Below are positions 9,851 through 19,026 of a DNA stretch of 64,000 nt, one piece after another (position 1 is the first letter of the stretch; each line of letters starts with the position of its first letter). The notes under the pieces were generated by a model. It was not told the origin of the DNA. It saw only the letters and a list, made by a program, of their open reading frames with translations, and did not search any database. The stretch spans positions 1 to 64,000 of the forward strand of contig JAFGMA010000171.1 of the NCBI GenBank assembly GCA_016927835.1. Reading direction: 5' to 3'. This DNA is from Candidatus Zhuqueibacterota bacterium. GTDB taxonomy: Bacteria; Zhuqueibacterota; Zhuqueibacteria; Thermofontimicrobiales; Sulfurfontimicrobiaceae. Both the position numbers and the translations under genes were made by a program.

Positions 9851-10111
9851 ATGGAATGCAGAGCAGGATGTGGCGCGTGTTGCATTGCAATCTCAATTTC
9901 CTCGCCGCTTCCCGATATGCCAAACGGCAAGCCGGCGGGGGTCAGATGTATTCATTTATCGGGCGATAATTTTTGCTCGCTTTATTTAAATGAAAACAGG
10001 CCCGACGTGTGCCGGAATCTGAAGCCATCAAGAGAAATGTGCGGAGACACTTTCGAGCAGGCGCTGCATTTTTTGACAAATCTCGAGCAATTAACAAAGC
10101 CCGATATGTAG
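9851..10111 (+). CDS. YkgJ-type cysteine-cluster protein
   Basis: A small protein of the YkgJ/CxxCxxCC family (putative zinc- or iron-binding). It shows CRAGCGACC near the start, CIHLSGDNFCSLY in the middle and RPDVCRNLKPS after it, the usual spacing of the metal-binding cysteines. An AAGGA ten bases before the ATG at 9851 supports that start; the ORF track's GTG at 9827 lies before this ribosome site and the ATG at 9842 is too close to it. The family's function is poorly known. It follows the OmdA-like gene by about 30 bases. Confidence 0.8.
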   Translation: MECRAGCGACCIAISISSPLPDMPNGKPAGVRCIHLSGDNFCSLYLNENRPDVCRNLKPSREMCGDTFEQALHFLTNLEQLTKPDM

Positions 10112-10360
10112 ATTATTTTGACACGAAGATCACACGACTTAGAATGATTTCTGGCTATTGATATTACCTTTTCAACTCCCGATGATCCGGAGATAATTCA
10201 TAATAAAATGGGTTTAAAAATCTACAATGCGTAACTTTGTTAAATTTGATCTGTTAAGGCGCATCAACCTGGAACGTTGAACCGCTCAACCCGGGTTCAA
10301 CTTGATTTTTAATTCCAATCCGTTTTAATTTATCATCCCCTAAACCTGGTTAAAAATGCT

Positions 10361-11254
10361 ATGAATTTTATCAACCGGCTCTTAAGTATCCTTGTATTGT
10401 TGTTCTTTTTTGTTGGCTGTCCAAACCGAACGGATTCAAAATTCAGTATTCGTTCGGAAAAACAAAATCCCTGGACTCACCTCAATGTTAATAATCAGCG
10501 ATTTTTCCAATTTGCGATTGTGGGCGATCGGTCGGGAGGACTGCGTCCGGGCGTCTTTAGAAAAGCGGCTTCTCAACTGAATTCAATTCATCCGGATTTT
10601 GTTATGTCAATCGGAGACTTGATCGATAGCAGAGACCTGAAGCATCAAAGCGTGCCTTTCGATGAAACGAAAGTCAGGCAGCGATGGGATGAATTCAATT
10701 CCATTGTTGAATCACTGAAAATGCCTTTTTTTTATGTGAGCGGCAATAATGACATCCGAAATACACAAATGGAACAAATATGGCGCGAGCAGTTCGGTCG
10801 AACTTATTACAGCTTTGTTTATGATCGTGTGTTATTCATCGTTTTGAATAGCGATGATCCGCCGGGAGGCAGAAACGGTAGGTTGAGCGATACGCAAATG
10901 AAATGTCTCGAACAAACGCTTATTCAAAACAAGCATGTCCGTTGGACCTTCATTTTTATACATCGACCAATCTGGCGCTACGAGGGGCATCAGGACTGGC
11001 ACCGAATTCAAGAACTTTTGGGAGACAGGCAACGTACTGTTTTTTCAGGACATCACCATAGATATTCAAAATCTGTGATAAACGGACACGCGCATTACAT
11101 GCTCGCAACAACCGGGGGAAGTAGTGACCTATCGGGCATCGAACAAGGCAAATTTGACCATATCCTCTGGGTAACGATGACGGACAGCGTTCCCGAAATT
11201 GCCAATTTGCTGCTTGATGGAATTCTTGTGGATGAGCCGGCAGAGATGCAATAA
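10361..11254 (+). CDS. Lipoprotein metallophosphoesterase (calcineurin-like)
   Basis: The N terminus is a lipoprotein signal: a hydrophobic stretch ending in FFVGC, so the mature protein should be lipid-anchored in the envelope. The metal-binding motifs of calcineurin-like phosphoesterases follow in order: FAIVGDRSGG (the usual DxH is DR here), SIGDLID, YVSGNND, FIHRPIW and FSGHHHRY. The first motif having DR in place of DxH, and GNND in place of GNHD, are deviations seen in parts of the superfamily and may change metal or substrate preference. Substrate unknown. It stands alone between short intergenic gaps. Confidence 0.8.
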   Translation: MNFINRLLSILVLLFFFVGCPNRTDSKFSIRSEKQNPWTHLNVNNQRFFQFAIVGDRSGGLRPGVFRKAASQLNSIHPDFVMSIGDLIDSRDLKHQSVPFDETKVRQRWDEFNSIVESLKMPFFYVSGNNDIRNTQMEQIWREQFGRTYYSFVYDRVLFIVLNSDDPPGGRNGRLSDTQMKCLEQTLIQNKHVRWTFIFIHRPIWRYEGHQDWHRIQELLGDRQRTVFSGHHHRYSKSVINGHAHYMLATTGGSSDLSGIEQGKFDHILWVTMTDSVPEIANLLLDGILVDEPAEMQ

Positions 11255-11420
11255 TTAATTTGGAAACCCGAATTGAATTTTGACATCGAATTGTTTATAG
11301 AATTTTGATGCGAATCCGGGGAAAGGAAAGCCACAGCAAGCGCCGGAAACCATATTAAGATCAGATACAGAATTCTTTGGCTTAACTGAAACACGATTAA
11401 CATTCATAACGAAAACGAAT

Positions 11421-12419
11421 ATGACTTTCAAAATTTGCACAATCGGTTGTGGCAGCCTCGCCACGAGCCAGCACGGACCGGCGTTCGTGAAATATGCAAC
11501 ATCGCATCCGCAAACTGAATTGACCGCGTGCTGCGATTTGGTTGAAGAACGCGCCAGGAGCTACAAAGAAAAATTCGGCTTCAGGCGGTACTATACCGAT
11601 AACGTCGAAATGCTCAATCGGGAAAAGCCCGACGCAGTGTGCCTGATTGCCCCGGTGGATTTGACATGCGAATTGAGCTGCCAGATCCTCCAAATGGGGT
11701 ATCCATTGTTGGTGGAAAAACCGCCCGGCAGAACACCCGAAGAATTGGGCCGGATGATCGCCGCCGCCGAATCGACTGGCGCTATCACCCAGGTATCATT
11801 CAACCGTCGGTACGCACCGCTGATTCGCGAAATAAAAAGCCTGCTTGCCGGGCAACTCGCTGATCGCCCGATTCAATATCTCCGTTACGATTTCTATCGC
11901 TACAATCGAATGGATGCGGATTTTTCGACCACCGCAATTCACGGCATCGACGCGGTCCGATTTCTGACTGGATGCGACTATGAACGAATTCAGTTTCACT
12001 ATCAGCAATTCCCGGAGTTGGGTTATCAGGTTGCCAATATTTTCATGGATTGCAAAATGACGTCGGGCGCCGTCGCGCACCTGAATTTTTGTCCGATTGC
12101 CGGCGTTACTATTGAACGCGCTACGATAAACGCGCTCGATCACACTTTTTTTCTGGACACGCCGATCTGGGGTGAATTCGATTCGCCCGGCAAAATTTTG
12201 CATTTCCAAAATAATCAGCTCAAACTCGAACTCTCCGGCGATGAATTGCCTGAGGGCACCGAAACTTTTGAGTTGAGCGGCTTTTATGGTGAAAATGCGG
12301 CATTCTTCGATGACCTGAGAGCGGGACGCCGGCCGGCATGTGATTTGAAGGACGCACGGCAATCTGTTGAAATTGCGCATTGCATCAGGGAAAGGAAAGA
12401 CGCATATATCCGATCTTGA
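11421..12419 (+). CDS. Gfo/Idh/MocA family oxidoreductase
   Basis: An N-terminal Rossmann domain begins at once (ICTIGCGSLA) and contains the family's EKP motif (LLVEKPPGRTPEE) at about residues 95-105. The C-terminal half is the alpha/beta dimerisation and substrate domain, with AIHGIDAVRF in place of the usual histidine-containing helix. These enzymes oxidise or reduce sugars and sugar derivatives with NAD(P). A cytoplasmic enzyme of 332 residues, normal length. The substrate cannot be told. It stands before the repeat and the Ku operon but is not obviously linked to them. Confidence 0.85.
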   Translation: MTFKICTIGCGSLATSQHGPAFVKYATSHPQTELTACCDLVEERARSYKEKFGFRRYYTDNVEMLNREKPDAVCLIAPVDLTCELSCQILQMGYPLLVEKPPGRTPEELGRMIAAAESTGAITQVSFNRRYAPLIREIKSLLAGQLADRPIQYLRYDFYRYNRMDADFSTTAIHGIDAVRFLTGCDYERIQFHYQQFPELGYQVANIFMDCKMTSGAVAHLNFCPIAGVTIERATINALDHTFFLDTPIWGEFDSPGKILHFQNNQLKLELSGDELPEGTETFELSGFYGENAAFFDDLRAGRRPACDLKDARQSVEIAHCIRERKDAYIRS

Positions 12420-12716
12420 TCCCTGATTTATGGAATACAAACATTCTTATATTCATTTTAAACATCCGGCGAGACGAGAATAATAGTCAGATCGTTCCCA
12501 TTTCAATATTCACACCGCATTTAAAAATCTCACCCGAAAAAATTGGGATCAGCGCATCTGGTCGGCGAATATAATGAATTGCGCGTTTCCGGCTCGGTAC
12601 CTCGCCACAGCTTGAGCGCTAATTAAAAACCCGGAAGGCAGTCCAGACCGCCGATTGACTATTCGTAATCCATTCACCAAACCGGGGAGTTTATAAATCC
12701 GTGGAAATAGCCCATG

Positions 12717-12730
12717 ACTGAGGCATTACA
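12717..12730 (+). repeat. Extra ACTGAGGCATTAC box flanking repeat copy A
   Basis: An additional copy of the 13-14 base box found inside and at the ends of the 192-bp element. It pairs 13 of 14 bases with the left end of copy A and so can form a further hairpin at its border. Confidence 0.6.
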
Positions 12731-12736
12731 ATTGCT

Positions 12737-12928
12737 TGTAATCCCTCAGTGACTGGTTTCTAAACCCCCGTTTGGGAACCCAAGGGGCACTGTAAACGAT
12801 GAAAAGAACCAATATCTGAGGCATTACCTGACATGCGTAATGCCTCAGTTATGGGAAGGGAAATAGCCTTTCAAAGATTTTGAACCTTTGAAAGGTTAAC
12901 TTATGCTGCCAATTACTGAGCGATTACT
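12737..12928 (+). repeat. 192-bp hairpin-rich dispersed element, copy A
   Basis: Aligned by eye with the reverse complement of 34385-34576 over exactly 192 bases, with no gaps and about 86% identity. The ends form imperfect inverted repeats (TGTAATCCCTCAGT against ACTGAGCGATTACT). Inside are a stem GGTTTCTAAA/TTTGGGAACC that pairs using G-U wobbles, a perfect 12-bp stem CTGAGGCATTAC/GTAATGCCTCAG, and a 10-bp stem CCTTTCAAAG/CTTTGAAAGG. It contains no ORF. It could be a MITE-like non-autonomous element or a structured RNA unit. It lies between a Gfo/Idh/MocA gene and the ku operon. Confidence 0.88.
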
Positions 12929-12946
12929 GACATGCCTATATTTTTC

Positions 12947-12973
12947 TTGACATTTTGGATATTTATATTTAAT
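12947..12973 (+). promoter_or_regulatory. Promoter candidate for the ku operon
   Basis: A consensus TTGACA is followed after a short 15-base spacer by TTTAAT in an A/T-rich tract, starting 19 bases after the end of repeat copy A. A transcript would have a leader of about 155 bases before ku. The short spacer lowers confidence. Confidence 0.38.
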
Positions 12974-13133
12974 TTATTGAGTGAAGGTCATTGATGTTAT
13001 GAAAGATGTGCATGACAAAATTGTGCGTGAAAAGCAAACGACTGTCAATTCGGGTAAAATTCCGTATTACACGAACTGACACTCGTTGCTTTTGATAATC
13101 CTAATTTGGAAAATACTAAGGGGGTATTAGCCG

Positions 13134-13961
13134 ATGAAACCGGTTTGGAAAGGCAACATTGCACTGGGCAGCATCGAAATCGCTGTAAATCTGGTATCTG
13201 CAGTTTCCACTCGAAATCTGGCGTTGACATTGCTCCATCAACCATGTGCGTCCAAAATCAAACATAAGCGAGTTTGTCCCCTGCATGGCGACGTCCCGGC
13301 AAACGAGATTATCAAGGCTTATTTTTATGAGCAGGATAAATACATTCCGCTTGACGGACATGATTTTGCCAGTATCGAGCTGGGTACTCAGAAATCAATT
13401 TGTTTATCGAAATTTGTAGATATTGAGGCGATTGAGCCTATTTATTTCAATAAAACATATTATTGTATTCCTGATGGACATATTGCCGCAGAAAAATATG
13501 CGCTGTTACGCAACGCGCTAAAAAGGAAGCGGAAAATTGGGATTGCCCAGATAACATACAATCGAAAAGAATCAATCGTTGCACTGTGGCAAAGGAAACG
13601 GGCGATCGCATTATCCACGCTGCATTATGAGAATGAAATACTTCCGCTTTCAGGCTTCGAAGTATTGCAGACGAGTGCACCGCGCAGCCGCACTCAATTT
13701 GATGAGATTGACAAATTAATCGAAATCGCAATTGACCGATTTAATCCGAGGCAGTTCCGGGATCAATTTTTTATTCAATTGATGGAATTGATCAGACAAA
13801 AAATCGATTCATCAAAACATGAAAAATTTTCACAAGCAAAAGCCGAATCGATGGATTCAATCAAATCAGTTGGCAGCAAAAAGCAACGAACAGTGGTGAA
13901 CGCCAGAAAGAGCATGGCTAAAGTTGCCGAACCCGAACTGGCGGATACCGGGAGTGTTTGA
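13134..13961 (+). CDS. ku: Ku protein, non-homologous end joining
   Basis: Bacterial Ku, a homodimer that encircles DNA ends and recruits a repair ligase. The start MKPVWKGNIALGSIEIAVNL is the family's typical N terminus; further landmarks are LLHQPCASKIKHKRVCPLHGDV (equivalent to the conserved region with CP..G..V), EIIKAYFYEQDKYIPL, and the core strand YYCIPDG. The C terminus from about residue 235 is a basic tail (KKQRTVVNARK), common in bacterial Ku and often DNA-binding. Length 275 is normal. AAGGGGG precedes the ATG by nine bases. The next gene starts inside its stop codon. No LigD-type ligase is present in this window. Confidence 0.93.
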   Translation: MKPVWKGNIALGSIEIAVNLVSAVSTRNLALTLLHQPCASKIKHKRVCPLHGDVPANEIIKAYFYEQDKYIPLDGHDFASIELGTQKSICLSKFVDIEAIEPIYFNKTYYCIPDGHIAAEKYALLRNALKRKRKIGIAQITYNRKESIVALWQRKRAIALSTLHYENEILPLSGFEVLQTSAPRSRTQFDEIDKLIEIAIDRFNPRQFRDQFFIQLMELIRQKIDSSKHEKFSQAKAESMDSIKSVGSKKQRTVVNARKSMAKVAEPELADTGSV

Positions 13962-15076
13962 GCGTTCTGATGAAACCAGTTGAGATAAATTCGCCGCAAG
14001 TGAAAGTGATGACATCGAAGACCAACGTTTTCATGAATCAATCGGTTGTTTTTACCGGGCAGCTTTCTTCGATGACCCGCAAGGAAGCGCAGAACCTGAC
14101 ACGACAGCTTGGTGGAGCCACGCCCCCCGCTTTGGCTCGCAACACGACGTACCTGGTCATCGGAAATGGGGGATATCTAAAAAAAATTACCAGAAGTCAG
14201 AAACTCAAACGCGCCGAAGAACTGAACGAGAAGGGTGCGAAAATAAATATTATTTCTGAAAATTTATTCCTGGAGATGGTCGGTCTTGATACAGAATATA
14301 AGCTTGAAAATAAATACTATGTGCTCTCCGACATTATCAAACTCTATCCCAACCTGCGCAACGACAGAATTCGTTATTTTCAGCGATGGGGATTGCTGAA
14401 ACCTGCTATCAAAACCAATACGAGTCAGTATTTTGAATTCAAAGATTTGTTGATTTTTCGAAAAATCGATGGATATTTGAAACAGGGAAAACCTCTGTTG
14501 GCAATCGCAAAAGGGCTTCGTAACCAAATTGCGCCGATAAAGCAACTCAGGCTGCCTTTCGAGGAGGAGCTTCCCAGGGGCAGAATTTTGGAATTCAGGC
14601 AACCATCGGCACCGCAAAAAAGCGTCGAAGAATGGTACGATATCGGTTACGAAAATGACACAACTCCCGAGACGTATGACAAAGCGATTGATGCATATAA
14701 AAACGCATTGAAACTAGATCCGAATTTCGTGCCCGCTGCGATCAACCTGGGGAATATTTATTATGAAAAGGGCGAAAGGGAAAAGGCGCGCGATTTGTAT
14801 CTGCACGCGCTGAAGCTGGAACCTCATAACTATAAAATATTCTTCAATCTGGGCAATCTCTACGATGATTTGAATGATTTTTCAACTGCGTTATCGTATT
14901 TCAATCAGGCGATTCAACAGCAGCCGCTCTATGCCGATGCGCATTTTAATATCGCAATCGTTTATGAAAAAATTGGCATGAAGCAGGAAGCGCAAAAACA
15001 CTGGAAACTATATTTGAAAATCGATAGCTGCGGTGAGTGGGCAGAAATTGCCAGAGAGCATTTGAAGGAATCATAG
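13958..15076 (+). CDS. BRCT-MerR-TPR fusion protein coupled to Ku
   Basis: Three domains. Residues about 27-108 form a BRCT domain like that of NAD-dependent DNA ligase (VVFTGQLSSMTRKEA, QLGGATPP, TTYLVIG). Residues about 116-190 form a MerR-type winged helix (YYVLSDIIKLYP, RIRYFQRWGLLKP, YFEFKDLLIFRKI). Residues about 225-365 contain three to four TPR repeats (PAAINLGNIYYEKGE, FFNLGNLYDDLND, AHFNIAIVYEKIG). The reading frame overlaps the ku stop codon through a TTG start with GGGAG just upstream; ATG at 13970 is an alternative. Tight coupling with ku suggests a partner that binds DNA or a BRCT ligand and assembles proteins through its TPRs in end joining, or regulates it. This role is inferred; the domain calls are clear. 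Confidence 0.85.
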   Translation: MSVLMKPVEINSPQVKVMTSKTNVFMNQSVVFTGQLSSMTRKEAQNLTRQLGGATPPALARNTTYLVIGNGGYLKKITRSQKLKRAEELNEKGAKINIISENLFLEMVGLDTEYKLENKYYVLSDIIKLYPNLRNDRIRYFQRWGLLKPAIKTNTSQYFEFKDLLIFRKIDGYLKQGKPLLAIAKGLRNQIAPIKQLRLPFEEELPRGRILEFRQPSAPQKSVEEWYDIGYENDTTPETYDKAIDAYKNALKLDPNFVPAAINLGNIYYEKGEREKARDLYLHALKLEPHNYKIFFNLGNLYDDLNDFSTALSYFNQAIQQQPLYADAHFNIAIVYEKIGMKQEAQKHWKLYLKIDSCGEWAEIAREHLKES

Positions 15077-15339
15077 GAAATTGTGCCGGCAGCATCGGGC
15101 GCAAAAATGCAAGGAATTGCATTGAAATTTTCAAGGTTCTATCATAATTCATACAACGCTGTCCGGAATCGCATACCCTGAGACGAGAAACTGCCTCATT
15201 CTGAAGTCCGGAATGGCTTTTGAGGATTCGAACACGCCACCGGATTTTTCCCAATAATTTTTATGGCGGAGTAAATGCTACCTGATTACCGTCAATAGTA
15301 TAGAATCCGAAGCTAAACCAACTAAAGGAGAAACTCATT

Positions 15340-17562
15340 ATGAAAACAAATACCAAATTACATATAATCAGTTTGTTCGTATTGCTATTTCTTTTCATGC
15401 AATTCCAGCCGGCACAAAGTTTGGCTTGCACAGGCAAAATCAGCGGTGAGATAACTTACGACGGAGATCTGGCAGAATCGATCGTTGTGATGGCAGTCAG
15501 AATTCCGCCGACACCGGAAAAGCTGTATTATGCGACAAAACTTGAATCACCCGGACCGTATGAAATCTGCGACCTCCCGGAAGGCATCTATGTTGTGAGC
15601 GCCTTTATGGACGTCGACGGGAGCGAAGGACCGAATCCGGGAGAACCTGTCGGGCTTTTCATGGAATTCATCATGATCGAAGGCGGTTCTGAATTTGAAA
15701 ACGCGAATATCAGTTTGCAGGAACTGCCGGCAGGAATGGGATCCATCTCTGGCAAAATCAATTATTTCGGAAATAAAACCGGACCGGTGAAAGTCATCGC
15801 GATTGGGCTTTCGTATACACCGTTCAATTACACAATGGTCGATCTCTCAGTCAATAATTCATTCACTATCGATAACCTGATGACCGGCAGCTATATGCTC
15901 TTCGCTTATCTCGATGTGAATCGCGACGGGCTGCCCTGGCTCAATGAACCGTTCGGGGCGGAGACTGATTTGATTTTTGTCATGGACGGAGCCGATACGC
16001 CGAATCAAACGATTACGCTGATCGATCCCGAATCGCATTCCGGCTCGATATCGGGGCAGATCACTTACGATGGCACGCGTTCGGGTCCGGTGTACGTAAC
16101 CGCCATGGGTTTGACATTTACGCCGATGATGACAACCCGCTTAAATAGCGGCGAAACTGAATTCCAACTGCTGAAGCTGGCGCAGGGTGACTATGGCGTG
16201 ATGGCGTTTATTGATGTGAACGGAGACATGCGCCCCAATGCAACGGAACCCATGGGATATTTTACAGACGGTTTTGTGACGGTCACAGAAGGTTCCGAAA
16301 CCGCCGGGATTCATATAAAGCTCATCGATCCGCCGGTGGGGCAGGGAGTTGTCAAAGGAACAATTACCTGTGACTTTTTCAGCCTTGGCAAACCAAATAC
16401 GTGCCACAATATCGTGGTTCAGGCGATGGGGCTTTCGGAAACACCGTTGGTGTCTACTAAAATCACTGACTACGGTGAATATGAATTGGCTGGATTAACG
16501 ACCGGGCTGTATTTCATAATTGCTTACGAGGATATGAACGATAATGGGCTGTACGATCTTACGGAACCGATCGGCTTATTCCAGGGCAATCCGGTCATCA
16601 TCATAGAGCAATGGCAACGCAACGATGTTGACATTGCGATTCAGGATCCGACCACAGCGACCGGATCGCTTTCCGGGACTATCACGTACGAAGGACCACG
16701 AAGCGGCGCAATTCATGTATATACCATCGGATTGTCGCACACGCCATTCCAAAGTCAGGTTATCAACGAACCCGGAGCATATAAATTTACCGATTTGGCG
16801 TTGGGCGTCTATTATGTGATGGCATATATGGATGCCGATAGCGACGGTAAGTACGATATCGGGGAACCGCTGGCATTTTATACCGGTGTTGCTACGGTTG
16901 TTGGCGGATTCGAAAAACAGGGTGTTGATTTAACGCTGTACGACAAAGGCACGGGTTCGATTTCGGGCAATGTGGTTTACGATGGCGAAGAGTCGGGCAA
17001 AATTTACGTGGGTGCTTTCGGATTGTCGAATACGCCTATCGCCAAGATTTCACTGGATACACCGGGAGCTTACACCCTCGACGGACTCTGCAAGGGACGT
17101 TTTGTGGCGTGGGCATTTATGGATTTGAACGGGGATAAGCTGCCGGGCTTGTACGAACCGTTCGCCATCACCAGCCAGGTTATTCATGTCGAGGACAGCC
17201 TCGAAACCGCAAACGTTAACCTTGTATTAAGCACATTCTATCCCACCGATGTTGATGATCAACTGGCGATGGAGGCGATGCCACAGCGATTCCAATTGAT
17301 GCAAAACTTCCCGAATCCCTTTAATTCCAGTACGCTCATCCAATATCAGCTTCCTGACGCATCGCGGGTAACGCTGCGAATTTTCAACATGCTTGGCAGA
17401 GAGATTCGAACGATGGTGCTGGGACAAAACGCAGCGGGTACACATCAACTTGCCTGGGATGCCAGGAGCAATAGCGGTGAGGAAGTCGCCAGCGGTTTCT
17501 ACCTGTATCAAATCGAAGCCGGTGAATTTAAAGCGATGAAAAAATTGCTGCTGGTGCGTTAA
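15340..17562 (+). CDS. Secreted repeat protein with six EF-hand-like loops and T9SS-type sorting domain
   Basis: A signal peptide (hydrophobic LFVLLFLFMQF, then SLA) is followed by six repeats of about 100 residues, each opening with a G-S-I-S-G-x-I-x-Y motif, continuing with a GLSxTP segment and closing with a 12-residue acidic loop such as DVNRDGLPWLNE or DADSDGKYDIGE. These loops match the D-x-[ND]-x-[DN]-G...E pattern of EF-hand or dockerin calcium sites. The C-terminal 80 residues carry MQNFPNPFN, a beta-sandwich and the end ASGFYLYQIEAG, the FlgD-like sorting domain of type IX secretion cargo. AAAGGAG precedes the ATG at good spacing. Probably an extracellular or surface structural protein; the ligand is unknown. 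Confidence 0.8.
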   Translation: MKTNTKLHIISLFVLLFLFMQFQPAQSLACTGKISGEITYDGDLAESIVVMAVRIPPTPEKLYYATKLESPGPYEICDLPEGIYVVSAFMDVDGSEGPNPGEPVGLFMEFIMIEGGSEFENANISLQELPAGMGSISGKINYFGNKTGPVKVIAIGLSYTPFNYTMVDLSVNNSFTIDNLMTGSYMLFAYLDVNRDGLPWLNEPFGAETDLIFVMDGADTPNQTITLIDPESHSGSISGQITYDGTRSGPVYVTAMGLTFTPMMTTRLNSGETEFQLLKLAQGDYGVMAFIDVNGDMRPNATEPMGYFTDGFVTVTEGSETAGIHIKLIDPPVGQGVVKGTITCDFFSLGKPNTCHNIVVQAMGLSETPLVSTKITDYGEYELAGLTTGLYFIIAYEDMNDNGLYDLTEPIGLFQGNPVIIIEQWQRNDVDIAIQDPTTATGSLSGTITYEGPRSGAIHVYTIGLSHTPFQSQVINEPGAYKFTDLALGVYYVMAYMDADSDGKYDIGEPLAFYTGVATVVGGFEKQGVDLTLYDKGTGSISGNVVYDGEESGKIYVGAFGLSNTPIAKISLDTPGAYTLDGLCKGRFVAWAFMDLNGDKLPGLYEPFAITSQVIHVEDSLETANVNLVLSTFYPTDVDDQLAMEAMPQRFQLMQNFPNPFNSSTLIQYQLPDASRVTLRIFNMLGREIRTMVLGQNAAGTHQLAWDARSNSGEEVASGFYLYQIEAGEFKAMKKLLLVR

Positions 17563-17930
17563 GCTTCGGATGCCTATTCAGCAAAAATGCCTGAATTAAC
17601 TTCGCATTCAGCAACCGGAGATAATAATTGATCATGCGCCCGCAGAATGAAGCCAATTCACAGAAAACCCCTGTATGAAAATCGTCATTCTGCGGGCGTT
17701 GACATTTGTTCCTCAACGATGCTGACGAACAGGCTATTTCCCGCTAAATTCAAAAACAGGGGAAGTTTTGCGTTGGGCAATCCCCTTTTTCGTAGATTCA
17801 GTCCTTTTGGTGGGAACTTATTGCAATCTAAAAAGTTATCAGTCACTTGCACGATTTGCTTTTTGATTACAAAATATCGGGACGATGTATTAACAGATAC
17901 TGGACTTTCACCTGAATCAGAAAACCGACT
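17563..17930. other. Intergenic region with one long hairpin
   Basis: About 370 bases between the repeat protein and the FemAB-like gene. Apart from the hairpin listed separately, the small ORFs on both strands show no family features. Confidence 0.5.
17637..17698. repeat. Perfect 14-bp inverted repeat (hairpin)
   Basis: CGCCCGCAGAATGA and its exact complement TCATTCTGCGGGCG are separated by 34 bases. It lies 75 bases after the stop codon of the repeat protein. No T-run follows, so it is not a standard terminator; it may be an mRNA-stabilising hairpin or a regulator site. Confidence 0.65.
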
Positions 17931-18899
17931 ATGCGACTGGACATCATACCTTATCACCCTCAAAAAGAACCGGAGTGGGACGAATTCGTAGGTCTTTCGA
18001 ATAACGGCACTATTTTCCATACCCGAACCTTTCTCAGCTATCATCCGCCAACGAAATTTGAAGACAGATCTCTGATTTTCCAAAAGGAAGGGAGAATTTT
18101 AGCTGTATTTCCCGCCACCATCTGGCAATTAAACGAGCGGAAGATTTTATCATCCCATCGCGGGGCATCCTACGGCGGCTTCGTGGTAAAATCACCTCTT
18201 TCCGTTCGCGATGCCTTCAGGCTGGTTGAATCGCTGCAAACGTACGCGAAAGCAGAGGGATTCGACGGTATCGATCTGACACCACCGCCGCAAATCTATT
18301 TCAAAAAGCCGTCGAATTATATTGATTTTGCGCTCATTAAAAATGGTTTCTGCTATCGAAAGCGGGAAATCTCCAGCGTGATCCAACTCGATTTCAGCGC
18401 GGCTGAGATATTGCAAACATTCAGTCCGGAATCGCGTCGGGCAGTGCGCCGGGCGAAGAAGCTGGGTATCACCATGCGCGAAAGCGACGATTACGAGGCG
18501 TTTTACAATATCCTCAAAAACAATCTGAAGATGCGCCACCATGTAACTCCCACGCACACACTCGATGAGCTATTGTTGTTGAAAAGGCTGTTTCCGACAG
18601 CCATAAAGCTTTTCGCTGCCTACAAAGACGATGTGATGGTCGCGGGTGTGGTGATATTTATCTGCAATTCAGACGTTGTGCTGGCGTTTTACATCAGTCA
18701 CGATGAGCAATACCAGCGCTTCCGCGGCGTGAATTTCCTGTTTCACAGAATCATCCGCTGGTCAATCGAGAATGGCTTCAAATTCCTGGATTTCGGAATT
18801 TTTACGGTGGATATGGATCCCAATTGGGGACTGGGGCGTTTCAAAGAAAGTTTCGGCGCCCAGGGGATTTTTCGGGATTCTTTCCAAATTTTTTTTTGA
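17931..18899 (+). CDS. FemAB-like GNAT acyltransferase
   Basis: A 322-residue protein of the FemAB/GNAT double-domain type (related to lipid II aminoacyl transferases and exopolysaccharide acyltransferases). Seen: GGFVV near residue 85, the pattern FSPESRRAVRRAKKLGI at about 165, a conserved NFLFHRIIRWSIENGFKFLDFG segment near 270-290, and the closing GLGRFKESFGA that is typical of this family. It is the first gene of a glycosyltransferase run, which points to a role in modifying a surface glycan or its precursor by adding an acyl or aminoacyl group. Substrate unknown. No signal peptide; cytoplasmic. Confidence 0.8.
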   Translation: MRLDIIPYHPQKEPEWDEFVGLSNNGTIFHTRTFLSYHPPTKFEDRSLIFQKEGRILAVFPATIWQLNERKILSSHRGASYGGFVVKSPLSVRDAFRLVESLQTYAKAEGFDGIDLTPPPQIYFKKPSNYIDFALIKNGFCYRKREISSVIQLDFSAAEILQTFSPESRRAVRRAKKLGITMRESDDYEAFYNILKNNLKMRHHVTPTHTLDELLLLKRLFPTAIKLFAAYKDDVMVAGVVIFICNSDVVLAFYISHDEQYQRFRGVNFLFHRIIRWSIENGFKFLDFGIFTVDMDPNWGLGRFKESFGAQGIFRDSFQIFF

Positions 18900-19026
18900 T
18901 GTGACTATGAACGGTGAAATCCCAACACCTATGCAATGATATATTTGGCGCAGAGCGCGATGTTAGCCTGGACTTCGATGGCTTGCACTCAATCCGGTTT
19001 CGTTTCACTCGACATTTCAAAATCCG

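Noticed and set aside
15120-15260. GTTCGAATCC-like T-loop word suggesting a tRNA on the minus strand
   Set aside because: Flanking bases do not form a T-stem and no acceptor or anticodon arm can be folded around it.
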